From: Fratercula arctica
Lineage: Eukaryota > Chordata > Aves > Charadriiformes > Alcidae
Reading direction: 5' to 3'
DNA: 64,000 bases
Assembly: GCA_947846985.1 (NCBI GenBank)
Contig: CANTUZ010000005.1
Span: 18,820,389 to 18,884,388, forward strand
Part shown: positions 49,459 to 60,969 of the stretch, in pieces
Position numbering within the stretch: position 1 is the stretch's first letter
Layout: each line of letters begins with the position of its first letter
The notes under the pieces: model-generated
The model's database searches: none
Told to the model about the DNA's origin: nothing
What the model saw: the letters and a program-made list of their open reading frames with translations, nothing else
Position numbers and translations under genes: made by a program

Positions 49459-51715
49459 CTGGATCATAGAACGGAAAGAGGAGGGAGGGAGGGAAAAACA
49501 TAAAAAAAGGTTTCCATACCTCTGTGCATAAAGTAGTAACTTAGCACATTATTACCTGAAGCAGGAAACATATACACATCTTGGTCTTTACACAACCCAG
49601 GCCAAATTCTGCCACCCGCTGTATGCCAGTCCAAACCTGGCCCTGTGACTGAGAGAGGATGCCGATTCAGTCCCGCTGCTTCCACTCACCTCTTTAACAT
49701 AGCTACAGGTATTTATGAGATGTGGGAAATACTCTGCCACCACATTAGCAAACTAAAAGCCTTGAATACAGCGTTCCACCTGGCCAGCTTTGCTAGTTAG
49801 CCTGCAACAGCCAGGAAATGCCCAGCCAGCTGATCCATGTACATCAAAAACCTGGAGAGAGGGAGGAAATGCAGCGCTGTGCTATTGGACATGGAATGAG
49901 AAGGTTACTTACACAGCTCAAAAACGTCTTTTAGACCTCAAAGGATAATGTCCAAGTCTTCAACATAACTCTGCCTCTCTCTTTCACGTGTAGTCTCTCA
50001 CTCCTCTTGCTTTCAATGTCACTATTTGCAGGCAATAGAATTACTTCTAGAAAGGGTGGCAGAATCTGGCCCTAAGACATTACTGTCCACTCTGTGTACA
50101 GCTCCATTGCCACAGCCTCTGAGTGCTTCTTATTCCGGTGCCATAAGCAGAAGGAGCTTTACATGTCAGCTTTAAAGCGGAAAGGACCAGCCCTGCTGGA
50201 CACTTCCATGTGGAACCTGCTGGCAAGCCAGATCTGTTGCTGTCAGCCACGATTCCCTTGCACTTGGGATGTAAATCCATGAGTGCTGGGCAACGTGGAG
50301 CACCCACTCGCTGCTGAGCGAGTGGTTAACAGTTAAAGCACTCAGTTCAGTCTCAGATCTCCTCTTGCCTGCCCTCTTGATGAATGCTCAGGTATTCAAG
50401 AAATAGACTTCTTGGAAACATGCACACATATGCTGAAAATCCCTAACTGTAGGAAGCTCTAACTACTCCCTGTTTGCTGACAAGTCTGCAGGAGAGAGGG
50501 AAGGATAATTTCTTGGCATTCCTCTCCTTAAATACCAAGAAAAGTAATTTCAAAAAAGGGGGAAGGGGTGCTGGATATGCTTGGTTAAGCTGAACCCATG
50601 CTAGAAAAGCATGGATACGTATGGTTTCTGACGCAGCCAGGCCTGTGCTGCATAGATCATCTGGGAAAGCATGGAGTAGAGAGGGCAGATGCTTGGCCCA
50701 GTGACGCTGGCCAAAGCATCTAAGCAGCAGTTACACGTTCTCCATCCCCAGGGTTAGAGGCAGGCTGGCAGAGGTCAATGGGAGATGATACCCATGGAAG
50801 GTCTCTCAAAAAGGCACAAGACTGAGAGAAGGGGGAAAAAGGAAGGAGGCAAGGGAGAAGAGAGGGTTCAAGAACTGGAACAAGGTATCAGAGGTGTCAC
50901 AGAGGCCAGGAGTTTACCTGCCTTTGAAATTGTTTGGCTCATCTGACTGAGTGAAGGCAGATTAAGCTCCCAAAATACATTTCTCCCTGATGATGCCTAA
51001 GAGGTTTAAGAAGTGCCTAGAGCTGCTCATTGAGCCAATGACCAGAAGTCATAGTCACAAATTTGTATCAGGTTTTTCCTTTAATAACCTGGAGAAGTTT
51101 GTCATCGCATGGCTTTTAGTGGTTCCTGTTAAGCCCCCTCTGAGTCAACTACACCTTGTTGTAATGCAGTGTAATTCAGATCTAGAGTGGCAGAGCTCAG
51201 AGCATTCACCCAATTGTTAGCAGAATTTATGCTTTGAAAAAACACCTAAGAGCAAGGAAAGTCTCAAATATGTCTGAAAGACTGTTTCTGACTCCCACCT
51301 CCAAAACCTGGAATTTTCCCCTCAAGTGTATCCAGACTAACACTGTAGCCACACAGTAACTAGCAGTCTGGAAACAAAAAGGTAGTACTTGCATAATGTC
51401 GGAGTAGGTAAACATTGTGTCTGGTTTAGTAAGATTCTCCTGAAATTGGTTAATTTTAACAAATTAAAAACAATCACATCTCCTTAAGTTAATATTCCAA
51501 AATATTGTATTTTTTCTATTACCTGTAGTCAGCATAGCTCTTTTTAGTATTTCATTTAAAGCTAATTGTTTAACAGATCTACATACATTAATTGTGTGAT
51601 TAGAATACAAACTGACAGATCTACAACAGGAAAAAATGTTTATAACATAGGCCTTTTGACAGCATAACATCTTGGGCTCTGTACCCCATTTTTTTCCCAA
51701 AAAACTAAATTTGCA

Positions 51716-51759
51716 GGTTTTGATGGATAAGGAAAATTGGTTTTGATGGATAAGGAAAA
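51716..51759. repeat. 23-bp tandem duplication
   Basis: GGTTTTGATGGATAAGGAAA followed by ATT at 51716-51738 is repeated immediately from 51739, diverging only at the end of the second copy. The near identity suggests a recent duplication. Confidence 0.92.
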
Positions 51760-53004
51760 ACACAAGCCCTTTTTTGAAATATAAGACCATGGAAAAATAT
51801 CAAAGGAACACTAATAAAACCTCTGATTTGTTTTTCTTAAAACTTTTATGCACAACTATAAGTTGCATTTTCTATATTGCCATGGCCAGCCCCAGGAACT
51901 GCACATGAATTTATTTTTAATTTTAATGTCTTTCTAAGACACGATCAGGTTGGTTTTCCCCCAGTCCTAAGGCACAGCAAACATGAGCACACCAGAAACA
52001 GTAGCTCATACCACATCTCTTGAACACCTAACAGAGTTAATATGCCTTCAGCTTCTCTGTTATAATAATTACTTTAATACTTCTTTCATTTCCATCATAT
52101 TGTAACACCTGCTTTAGTAAATACTATGTATGATACAATATTTCATCAATTTAAAGTAGAATTTTCATTCTAATTAGAAAGCCTTAGATTCTTGGCAGTC
52201 AGCTTCTGCTCATGGATAATAATCCATAACCCAGTGACTGTGGGATCCAGGTGTTATGTGAGGTGAATAAAACCAAGGTCCAAAGGCCTTTAGCTGTCTA
52301 AGAAACACTGATGGGTCATGTAACTGCATTTTTAACATGTGCTGTTTAATTTTTTAATTTAAGCATAGTGGCAGTGTCAGATCTCAATCCTTCTGATGAT
52401 AAGGCAATTCCTTATTTCGTAGAGATCGCTGGCAGTCACGTCTGCTTTGGATTTGACCAAGACTCTTTCATAAATGACACCCAGCTCAGTTCATTAATAC
52501 ATGGCAAATGCTTTGCTTAAAATAAGATCTTCCTTCAAAAGGCCAAACAAACTCTGAAACCATTAAAAAATGCTGAATTTTCTTTACTGATCTTTTTCCT
52601 TTAATTTCTGTGTTTCTATCCTACATAAATTTCACAATCCAGCTGCCTGGTTTGTGATGCTTCTGATATCTCTGAGACCAAGACTTGTCCCAGCCCAGGC
52701 AATCTCACCCAAACAACTGCTCCTCTGAGATCTCCAAATCCAGGGCTAGATCCCAGAAAGCACTAAGCACCTCCTGCCAGATGCTCATAGTCCCCAGTAA
52801 ACATTTCCATTAAGGGAGATGATATCAAGGGAGCCACCAGTTCCTCTGGTCCAAGGCAGTTATCATTTAGATTAGAATTCCCCAGTCTTTGGGTGCTTAT
52901 TTGAAATGCGCTGTTCTCCTATCAAAACTCTGGAGAGCTTGGACTTTTTTTCTACATGCTTCATTTCAGGACTACTCAGTTAATTTTAATGAGCTCTGTT
53001 CAGT

Positions 53005-53038
53005 AATAATACTAAAAATAATACTAAAAATACTAAAA
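53005..53038. repeat. AATAATACTAAA-type tandem repeat
   Basis: Three imperfect copies of (AATA)ATACTAAA in a BRSK2 intron. Confidence 0.85.
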
Positions 53039-56000
53039 CAGTGCTCTGCCAACCCAACCAGGCGTACACAGCACCTTTTGTACGTGGGAAGCATGACAGC
53101 AAGATGAAGTGATTGCCCCCAACACTAGAAGAGTGGTAAGAGATAAAGGATTGCACAAAAATTCAGGAAACAAGATAAACCTGGGACCTGGATGAGCCCT
53201 GGATAAAACTGCAGTCCAATTCCAAACTGGCATTTGCATAGCCATTTTGAGTCTGCAGCTGGAAGTTTACCTTGCAAGGCACTTGATTTGCTCCTTACTC
53301 CCTTTTCTGTCTTGATGATAGAATCCTTCACACATTTGGAAACACTAAGTTTCTTACTAATTTCTTGTCGCAAATTAGCCAACCTACAGCTCTTGTGAGC
53401 CATAAAGAAGAACACCCAGAATTCACAGATCAATACTCTAGCAAAGTTTTTTGAGTCACATGAACATGTTTTGCTTGCCAGCACAATAAGAGAGCTCGGG
53501 TGCATATACAGAAGATACACACAATGAGCAAGAATTTGCATTGCCCTATTTTGAAGCTGGGTATGGTCTGTGAACACTTGTTTATGCTGATGAAAGGCAT
53601 TTCCAGCAGTAACACTGAGATGCTCTGAACTTTGGAGATGCCAATGGTTAAAATCTGACATGAAGCCAATAAATGTAATAAAGAAAAAGAAAACCTATTA
53701 CAAAGAAGTTATAAAGGCTAGTTCAGTATTGCTGATTTCCCAGAACATGGGAAAATGGGAAAAAATGAGTATATGTAGCACCCCACACTTAAAAATAAAG
53801 CCCAAAGAGGCAAGAAAATATTAGGGAAATAAAAACTGATACCCTGTGAATGACCACAGGTGGCTTTTGCATGTCCCTATCCACCAGCTGTTTCTATTAC
53901 TCTTTTGTGCAAAGGCATTGGAGGAAAACAGAATATGATTTAATGGAAAGAGTACTGGGCTGAAACAAAGGCACAAATCTGAGATATTTTCTTCCATGGA
54001 GAGAGATCCTTTTATCCTACCAAAGGGCAGTTCTGCCCAGAGATTACCTAAGTCGAAATTCTGAGTATAAGGCTCCTGGATGGAGCCATACGTGGATGAG
54101 AGACAAGGCCAACTGCTCTCATAGACAGCGATACTCACTCTTGATCCAAAAGGGACTGTCAAAACTGGATGGCCAAAACCATCCAGTGCTCTGTCTCCAC
54201 CAGCAGCCACACATAGATATGCAGGAGTGTAACGGCAGGCCAAGCACACAGAACACTCCCTCCTAACACTACCTCACTCTCTCACCACTTTCAGGTCAGA
54301 GGTCTCCTGCGCCTGCTGTGATTTCTCTGTTTAGCAATCCTCATGAAGATTTCTCTTCCAGGGAGTTGTCCAGCCTCCCTGTGAGGAAGAAGTACTCAGG
54401 GAAAGATAAGCATCTGCAAGCTCCTCATATTCAAAACCTGCTTCAGCGAGGAGTTCCACAGGTCTTACATTACATGAAGACACACCTTCCAATATTTTTT
54501 TGGTACATGGCTTCCACTAGTTTAATATGATGGCCTCTAGTTCTGAAAAAATGAACGATCAATCCCTAGATACTTGTTCTGTGCCAGCTGTGAGTCTGTA
54601 GAATTGGTATTGTCTCAGCAATTATACCATAGAGGATTTACTGTCCTGAAACATTAATGTAGAAGGCAGATATGTTGCACTAAATTTGGCCAACTGGGTA
54701 GTGGATTTTAGAAGTATTACATTAGCTTTTGGGATAGATTTCACTTGTTTACACACTTATTCAGGTAAGGGAGCGAAGCTATTTTCCTGCTTCAGAGTAT
54801 GTCAGAAGAAATAAGCACAGCCAGTCTTAGGAAGGAAAAATGGAAGCGAATGGAGGGATATCCAGGGGGAAGGGAAATTATAAGGTGCTCAAGTGTGACA
54901 CAGAAACACATCTGCCTAAATCAGGTACATATCAGGCTCATACAAACACACACACAGATGCATGGGCAACATGACATCTACAAACACTGTTGTGAGCTGG
55001 AGGAAAGGAGAAAGAGGAAAGTGCGTTCTGAAACCCAGGCAAGCCGGCTTAGTGGGCTGGCATGCTGCATAACAGATCAGAGGGGCAGGAGAGAGAATGA
55101 CTATCAGTGCCATATGCTTATTAGTTCTTGCTGTTCTGCTTTATACTGTGTTCATTGAATCTTCCCCTTCTACAGGTCTCACTTTACATGCCTGCAACTT
55201 TAACAGATGGTTTTCATCATCTCACCTGTAATGGCATCTGAACTAAAAGGCAGGGGAAACAACTACACAGAGGATATATCTGCGCACAACGAGGTAGGAA
55301 TATCTCCAGTGCTGGGCCAGTATTGCTGGTCAGAGCCAGCAGTACCCTCAGAGCCACGGAGGAGATTCAAAGTGAACTGTAAGCTCATTCTGTTGCAGCA
55401 GTGGACTACCTACAGAGTATCCTCAAACCATGAACCTGAATAGGAGTCCAACTACCACAATTCCTGTGAGGTTTTCAGGGCTGGGAATATGGGAGAAGAA
55501 GAGAAACACAGAAGAATTTGACTTGTTTCTATTAAGAAATGCTGAGTAATTCCATGGCAATTTCTAGGAAGCTCTTGCACACATCTTCCCAACCACAGCT
55601 ACCCAGCTAAGCACAGTGCTGAATGCAAACTCTTACTGTACCGTTATCCTTTATTTCTCCTTACTCTCTCACTGGCTGGGGATGTGAACCACAGGGCCTC
55701 CCTACTTTGATGCACAGGTTGTATCTTCTTGGTAACAATCATTTTTTTCCCTTTTCCTTTTCTCTTTTCCTTGCACTCTGCTCTAACCTAAATTTTTCAG
55801 GATAAATTACTTTTCTCTTTTTCAAGAGACTTGTATATTCCTGATCAGGTCAGGTGATATGATACAGGATAGCTTGGCACCCTGTCTCTCATGAGCTGTC
55901 TTGCCTGGATAACTCCCTGGCCGATGGAATTCTCATTTTTAAAGTTTCAAGAGACCATTCATTTTGGTTTTGCTCCATCCGGAGTTATCCATTCCACTCT

Positions 56001-57951
56001 GGCTTTAAAGATCAGGCTCGGTTTTCCCTGCTAGAATGACATGCTCTCGTGTAGCTTTAGGCAGCAGAAAGAGATTCTGTGTCTGTAATACAATTTCTCC
56101 ATTCCAGAACCAGAGCAAAACTGTAAGTCAGATACATTTCTCACAGCACAGTTTACCCTGAACATCTCCCTGAGCCTTAGTCAGATGAATGGGTTTTATT
56201 CCTGCTGTAATATGACTTTCTTAGGGAGATATCCCACTTCACATGCAAGTGTGCAACAGAGTCCAAGTCCTTCTAGAGACTCAGTACCCTCAGTAGCTAG
56301 CACATACTAGGGTGCAGAAGTTAAGAGAGATCACTATGTTATTTACTTTTTTAACAGTTTTTTCCTCACCAGAAAGTAAGGGTACACTTATTTCCCTAAG
56401 AAACAAAGAATGCTTGAACATTGTTCACACAGCAGGGGTAATATGAACTAGACTCAAAGGATGCTTTTCTATCTAACTCCCCTCACTCCCACTTGGCCCC
56501 AGCATTTCCCCAGAGGAAGGGCTGGCAGAAAATTCCGGCTGCTTCCTTGAGTTTGATTTAATTTCAAAAGTCCAGAGAGCAAAAACCTGAATCAACCCCA
56601 GTTACTAGTATCCTCACCTTTCCTGTTTCCTAACAGAATAACCCATGTGCTGGGAACCCTTGCAATCCAGTGTGCAGAAGGTCAGGCAGTGCTGGAGGGC
56701 AAAAGCAAAGTGGAAAATAATATTTCCTGAACTGAGCATACTTCTCTGTCATGTAGTGAGCGTACACTCTTCTAGATGGAGGTATTTTACCTTTAGCTGT
56801 TAAAGCCACACTGTTAGACCAGAAGGATGTAACCCATATGTGCAATGAGCCAAGGATATCTGGGATTTAACTGCAGGATGAAATGCCGAATTCATTCCTC
56901 TGCTTTTGTCTTGGCTGGTTCATCCAAAGGTCAAGCATAGAATTTGGCTCTTATGTATAATATTTAGTTACTACCTTTTCGTCATCATACAATGGGAAAA
57001 TTCTTCCTACTCCTCCTCTCTTTGTCTTCTTCCTGCAGTCTCTGTTTTCTGTCTTGCTCTTATTTCTTCCCTGTATCTGTATATTCTTTCTGGTTCTCCC
57101 CGTTTTTCCTTCCTTGAAGCACTCCCAATAGCTAAGCTTCCTCAAGTTTTCAATTTTCACCTTCTTTCTTTGTTATGTCCTTTTAAAGGATAGAAGAGTT
57201 AAGACTCACAATTTTTTTCAGCGTGTGTCACCACTAGTGTTCAGAGTGAACATTTGCTATATAATGGTGGGATGAGGCCAGTTTCTGTATTATCAATTCA
57301 GGCTGCCTGCAGACTCAGATTGTTGTCATTGCACAGGGTCACATGCATAAGGCTCTCTTTACCACCATGAGGATTTGTAATTTACTTTAAAAATAGATAA
57401 AATATAGCTTCTGAAGAACCTTAGTATATGATTTGTGCTGCCACAGTATTGGGCCAAGAATTTGACCACACTACTGAAAACTATTAGCCACCTTCTCACC
57501 ATCTGAAAATGCTGCTGTTAATTAATGCCCAAGTTAAAAGTAGCTCTCAACTTTGTTCTGGGACCCTCTGAAGTTGGGTGTTTCTAAAGCATGCCTGAAG
57601 GGTTTGAAAATCAGGTATCTTCTAGAGCATGTCCCTATTCTGGGAGATTTTGGAGACAAAGAAAATCTGGAAGATCTACTGATGATGCAGCTTTTGATGG
57701 AGAAGTGGGCAAATGGCTCTTTGGGAGGGAGGAGGGCAGAAGGTGTTCAACTGGGGAATGCACTGGGAGCACTGGAGTGGGAATGAGAGAGGGAGGAGCA
57801 GGGTGGGTGTGGGGAGTTACTGCTCTGTCTGAACGGAGCTCATTTCTCGCTGTAATCGGAGGGATGGCCTCCCTCAGCCTCCTGGTACCGAGAGGCACTC
57901 CACCTTCCTGTCCCTGCTGAAGCAAGGTGCTCAACAGTAGAAACTACTTAC

Positions 57952-58041
57952 CTGATAACTGCTGCACTGAAGGCTGGTCATGTGTGCTTAACAACTGTGC
58001 CTGAATGGTTTCTACTACCCTCTTAAAACGACGGCTTGGAC
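57952..58041 (-). CDS. BRSK2: BRSK2 coding exon, end of KA1 domain
   Basis: The 90-nt exon (phase 1/1) encodes [20 protein letters not shown] then [31 protein letters not shown] is shared by BRSK1 and BRSK2 and forms the last helix of the KA1-like C-terminal domain; its Arg/Lys cluster fits membrane or autoinhibitory contacts described for this domain type. Splice sites are CCTCACAG|GTCC and TCAG|GTAAGT. The ending QPSVQQLS resembles the QPSVQALA remembered for BRSK1 more than the sequence remembered for human BRSK2. It can join the 48-nt exon or the terminal exon in frame. Confidence 0.96.
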
Positions 58042-58734
58042 CTGTGAGGAGAGAAAAGGCACAAATGGCTGTGAGAGGAGCGGGAGCTGAATCCTCATAC
58101 AGCCCAGGCTGGAGGGAAAGGGTCACAAGCATCTTCCCTTCAGCCTTGTCCCCAAGAGTGTAGTGACAGTGCATCTGTCCTTCAGCCAAAGGCACGGCTT
58201 TGGGGAACTATTATGCAGTCCCCACGTTAACAGGGACAGTGGTGTTCTGGACTTAACAGGAGGAAGGATGGCTTCTGGGCTCATTTTGTACAGTCAGAAA
58301 AAGTGCATGTGGGGGTTGTTTGTTTGTTTTAACCCCTGTGAGGGGCATGTGGCCACCCAGAAGAAAAGGGTGATTGCATGTTTCTGTCAGAAGGAAGAAA
58401 CCAGTGGCCTCACAGTGCCTAGCTGAGACACAGACCTTTGAGTGAAACAAGGAGACAGCAGAGGGAGATACTTCAAATCTGATGCAAAGAGCAGCCACTT
58501 TAGCACTAACCACAGTGGCGGTAACTTCACCTCTTTGTGAAGCTCTTTCCCTCCCAGCATTTCCATCACTACTAACACCATTTTTGTTCCCAATGACTTC
58601 CTTGCCCCCGTCTGAATTTTCCCCTGAGGTCAAGGCAGTTATATTCTTTCCCCTGGTAGAGCTCTCTTTGCAGACCTCTGTATCAGCAAGGACAAAGCCA
58701 GCTTGCACGCATTTTACAGCTTTGCCATGGTTAC
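58042..58734 (-). other. BRSK2: BRSK2 intron
   Basis: A GT-AG intron between GTAACC (58734) and CTCACAG (58042). Open frames from the exons on either side run into it, producing apparent longer proteins that are not real. Confidence 0.92.
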
Positions 58735-58915
58735 CTGATAAGAGTGTGAAAGTGACAGAATAGATCCCGTTCTCCTTCTGTGCCTCTCCCCCTTCTGTGT
58801 ATGTTATGTCCACCTGGAACTTCACTGGCTTCTGGAAGACAGCAGGACCTCCTGTGGACTTATACTCTGCACGGAAACTTGTCTGTGAGATGACACTGTG
58901 ACTGAGGCTTGGAAT
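58735..58915 (-). CDS. BRSK2: BRSK2 coding exon, KA1 core with KEN box
   Basis: The 181-nt exon encodes [40 protein letters not shown], then [20 protein letters not shown]. It begins in phase 0 after TTTCAG and ends with one base (TCAG|GTAACC). The FQVDI and [20 protein letters not shown] strands and helix are the core of the KA1 domain shared with AMPK-alpha and MARK relatives. A KEN tripeptide in AQKENGIY matches the KEN box reported for BRSK2 degradation by APC/C-Cdh1. Sequence is almost invariant relative to mammals as I recall them. Confidence 0.97.
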
Positions 58916-59329
58916 CTGAAACAGGTTGGTAGAAGGAGACAGTAGAACCAGAGCACAAAGGGAACCAAATTCAATTTAGAGCAATACACATTTCCAGGGT
59001 GGGTAAGATTTGCCAGGTTTGCTTCTGGACTTGATTTTGTAATGCACAGAGTGTTCTTGTGAAATCAGTAAGAGTGTAGGTTGCTTGGCACCGCAGAAGA
59101 ATGCACTGCTCCTTACAGGACTGACCTAAATTTAAAGGTTGAATATTGGTGGAATTCCCAGCATGCTTATAAATTTCCAGATGTTGTACAACTTCATACA
59201 CTCAGTCTTTCTTTTCCTACTCATCTAACAGTTTTGAGAAATGTATTTTGCTGAGTGAAAACTGATATTAAGGGAGGGCCCAGGAAAGACAGTGGGATAT
59301 AAGACTGGATACAGAAAACCACCTGATTA

Positions 59330-59422
59330 AGCTGGTCTGACCTCATAGCTGATCCTGTTTTAAGCAGGAGACCTCCTCAAGTCTTTTCCAACCTCAGTTG
59401 TTTGGTGATTCTGATATCGAAT
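59330..59422 (+). mobile_element. Degenerate CR1 3' end
   Basis: GACCTCATAGCTGATCCTG, TTTAAGCAGGAGACCTCCTC and TTTTCCAACCTCAGTTGTTT then GGTGATTCTGAT follow the order of the CR1 3' terminus with many substitutions. It is antisense to BRSK2. Confidence 0.7.
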
Positions 59423-59553
59423 AGACATCAGGACACGGAGCAGACGCTTAGACAAGTGCCTAGGATATCCACAGGGAAAGCAGGCCTGCAAATAACTTAT
59501 CCAAACCACAACTCCTATCAATATAATACGTAGAAGAACTTTGAGAAGCTTTC

Positions 59554-59586
59554 TGGTATCACCCAATATCTGGTATCACCAATATC
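59554..59586. repeat. 16-17-bp tandem duplication
   Basis: TGGTATCACCCAATATC is followed directly by TGGTATCACCAATATC, differing by one C. Confidence 0.9.
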
Positions 59587-60845
59587 AGACCCGTGGTAGA
59601 ATTTCATAACTGCCTAATTTTCAAGCAGTTACCATTCGCAGTTCCTGCCAAAATTTAACATACTCACATTCTATTTATTGCTTCATAAAGGACCAGATTA
59701 AAAAAAAAAAACAAATCACTTGGAAATCTGGCCTCTAATTTAGGAGGAAAAATGAAGATGAGTTCATTGAGAAGGTGACTTAGGGTCTTAGCAGGCTGTG
59801 AAAATGCATTTAAGTTTGAAGTTGGCTGTAAGAGACAATTCATAGGATTTGTGCAGAAATCACTCTGTCACACCTCAACCCACCCATGCACAGGATCACC
59901 AATATACACAGTAGTGCACAACACACCACAATATAAACCCACAAGTACAGCTATGCATGAAACATATACTAACATGGCTGTTTCAAACCAATCTGAGATG
60001 GACACCAGTGTCTGACGCATGCTACTATACTGCACATCCTCCTTGTATGCCAGTACAGTTAAAAGGTTGGGTTTTTTGAAGAAATTTGTTGCAGTATCAT
60101 AAAGACTGAAAAGGAATGCACTATTTTGTGGAAAACAATATCAATTCAATAAACGATATAAGAAATTAAGTCTCCTTCTCTTAATTCTATTGAAAAAAGT
60201 CTAATTATGTTGTCAACTACCTTGAATTGAAAAATCTCTCAAATTAACTTTTCTGTGCTGACTTCATTGGTACTTCTAGATAGTGAGGATAAAGACTTCC
60301 TATAGGAAAAAAAGACAATATCCCTCTGCTTTCCTACACTGTAAGGAACAACTGCAACAACTGATACTCTGGTCACCAGAGGAAATTACCCTTCTTTCTG
60401 CCATATGGTATTGAAGAGGAGATTTAAGGTAACAAATGCAGATGTGAGACAGGACTTTTGTCTGACTAAAGTGATGGAGGGCATACCCACCAGAGGGAGA
60501 CCCAATCTGATGCCGAGATGGTGACTGTAAGGTTACTTTGACAAAGCAGCAAATCCCCATCTGGATACCACAGCAGCACTGGGCTCCAACTGCAGTGATA
60601 TTCCAAGCACTGGCAACCTGGAGACCCTGCCAAGAAGGCTGAAATCTTTTCTCACTTTAAGAGAGTATTATCTTCAGTTAGAAATTCAGACAGAGTCCAG
60701 TGGAGGCCTGAATCAACCGGCCTTGTAAATTAAATTCAGAGAATGAATCTGAAGGAGCAGAGACCCTTCCCAGTAACATATGGCCCATGGAGTCCTGGAA
60801 GTGACCAGTGAGCAATGTCTCCAAGAGGCAGCTGGAGTGACTTAC

Positions 60846-60969
60846 CGAGAGGAAAGCGTGGACAATATCAGCCTTAATGGAGCTTAGTGGTTTGTCCTTA
60901 ATGACCACAAAAATCTGTTCTTCTTTCTCCAGGTTGATGAAGTTACCAAACCAGGATTTTTTGGCAAGC
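60846..60969 (-). CDS. BRSK2: BRSK2 coding exon, start of KA1 domain
   Basis: The 124-nt exon starts with the third base of a Glu codon (phase 2) and encodes [20 protein letters not shown] then [20 protein letters not shown] and S, ending [18 protein letters not shown] and [13 protein letters not shown] are hallmarks of BRSK1/2: the first strands of the KA1 domain following the proline-rich linker. The expected preceding short exon (encoding a PTPEEMSNLTPESSPE-like segment) was not found up to 64000, so it lies outside the window. Confidence 0.96.

Larger units (their letters stand above)
49459..57951 (-). other. BRSK2: BRSK2 intron
   Basis: An 8.5-kb GT-AG intron from GTAAGT (57951) to GATCCAG (49459). 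Visible contents are a perfect tandem duplication at 51716-51759 and an AATAATACTAAA-type repeat at 53005-53038. No exon, RNA gene or CR1 element recognised. If the 48-nt exon is skipped, the intron runs on to 37675. Confidence 0.85.
58916..60845 (-). other. BRSK2: BRSK2 intron with an old CR1 remnant
   Basis: A GT-AG intron from GTAAGT (60845) to GTTTCAG (58916). It contains a degenerate CR1 3' end at about 59330-59422 and a short tandem duplication at 59554-59586. An A12 run lies near 59700. Confidence 0.9.

Noticed and set aside
58253..58825. 190-codon - strand open frame
   Set aside because: Only its first part (to 58735) is BRSK2 coding; the rest reads through the intron past a clear GTAACC donor.
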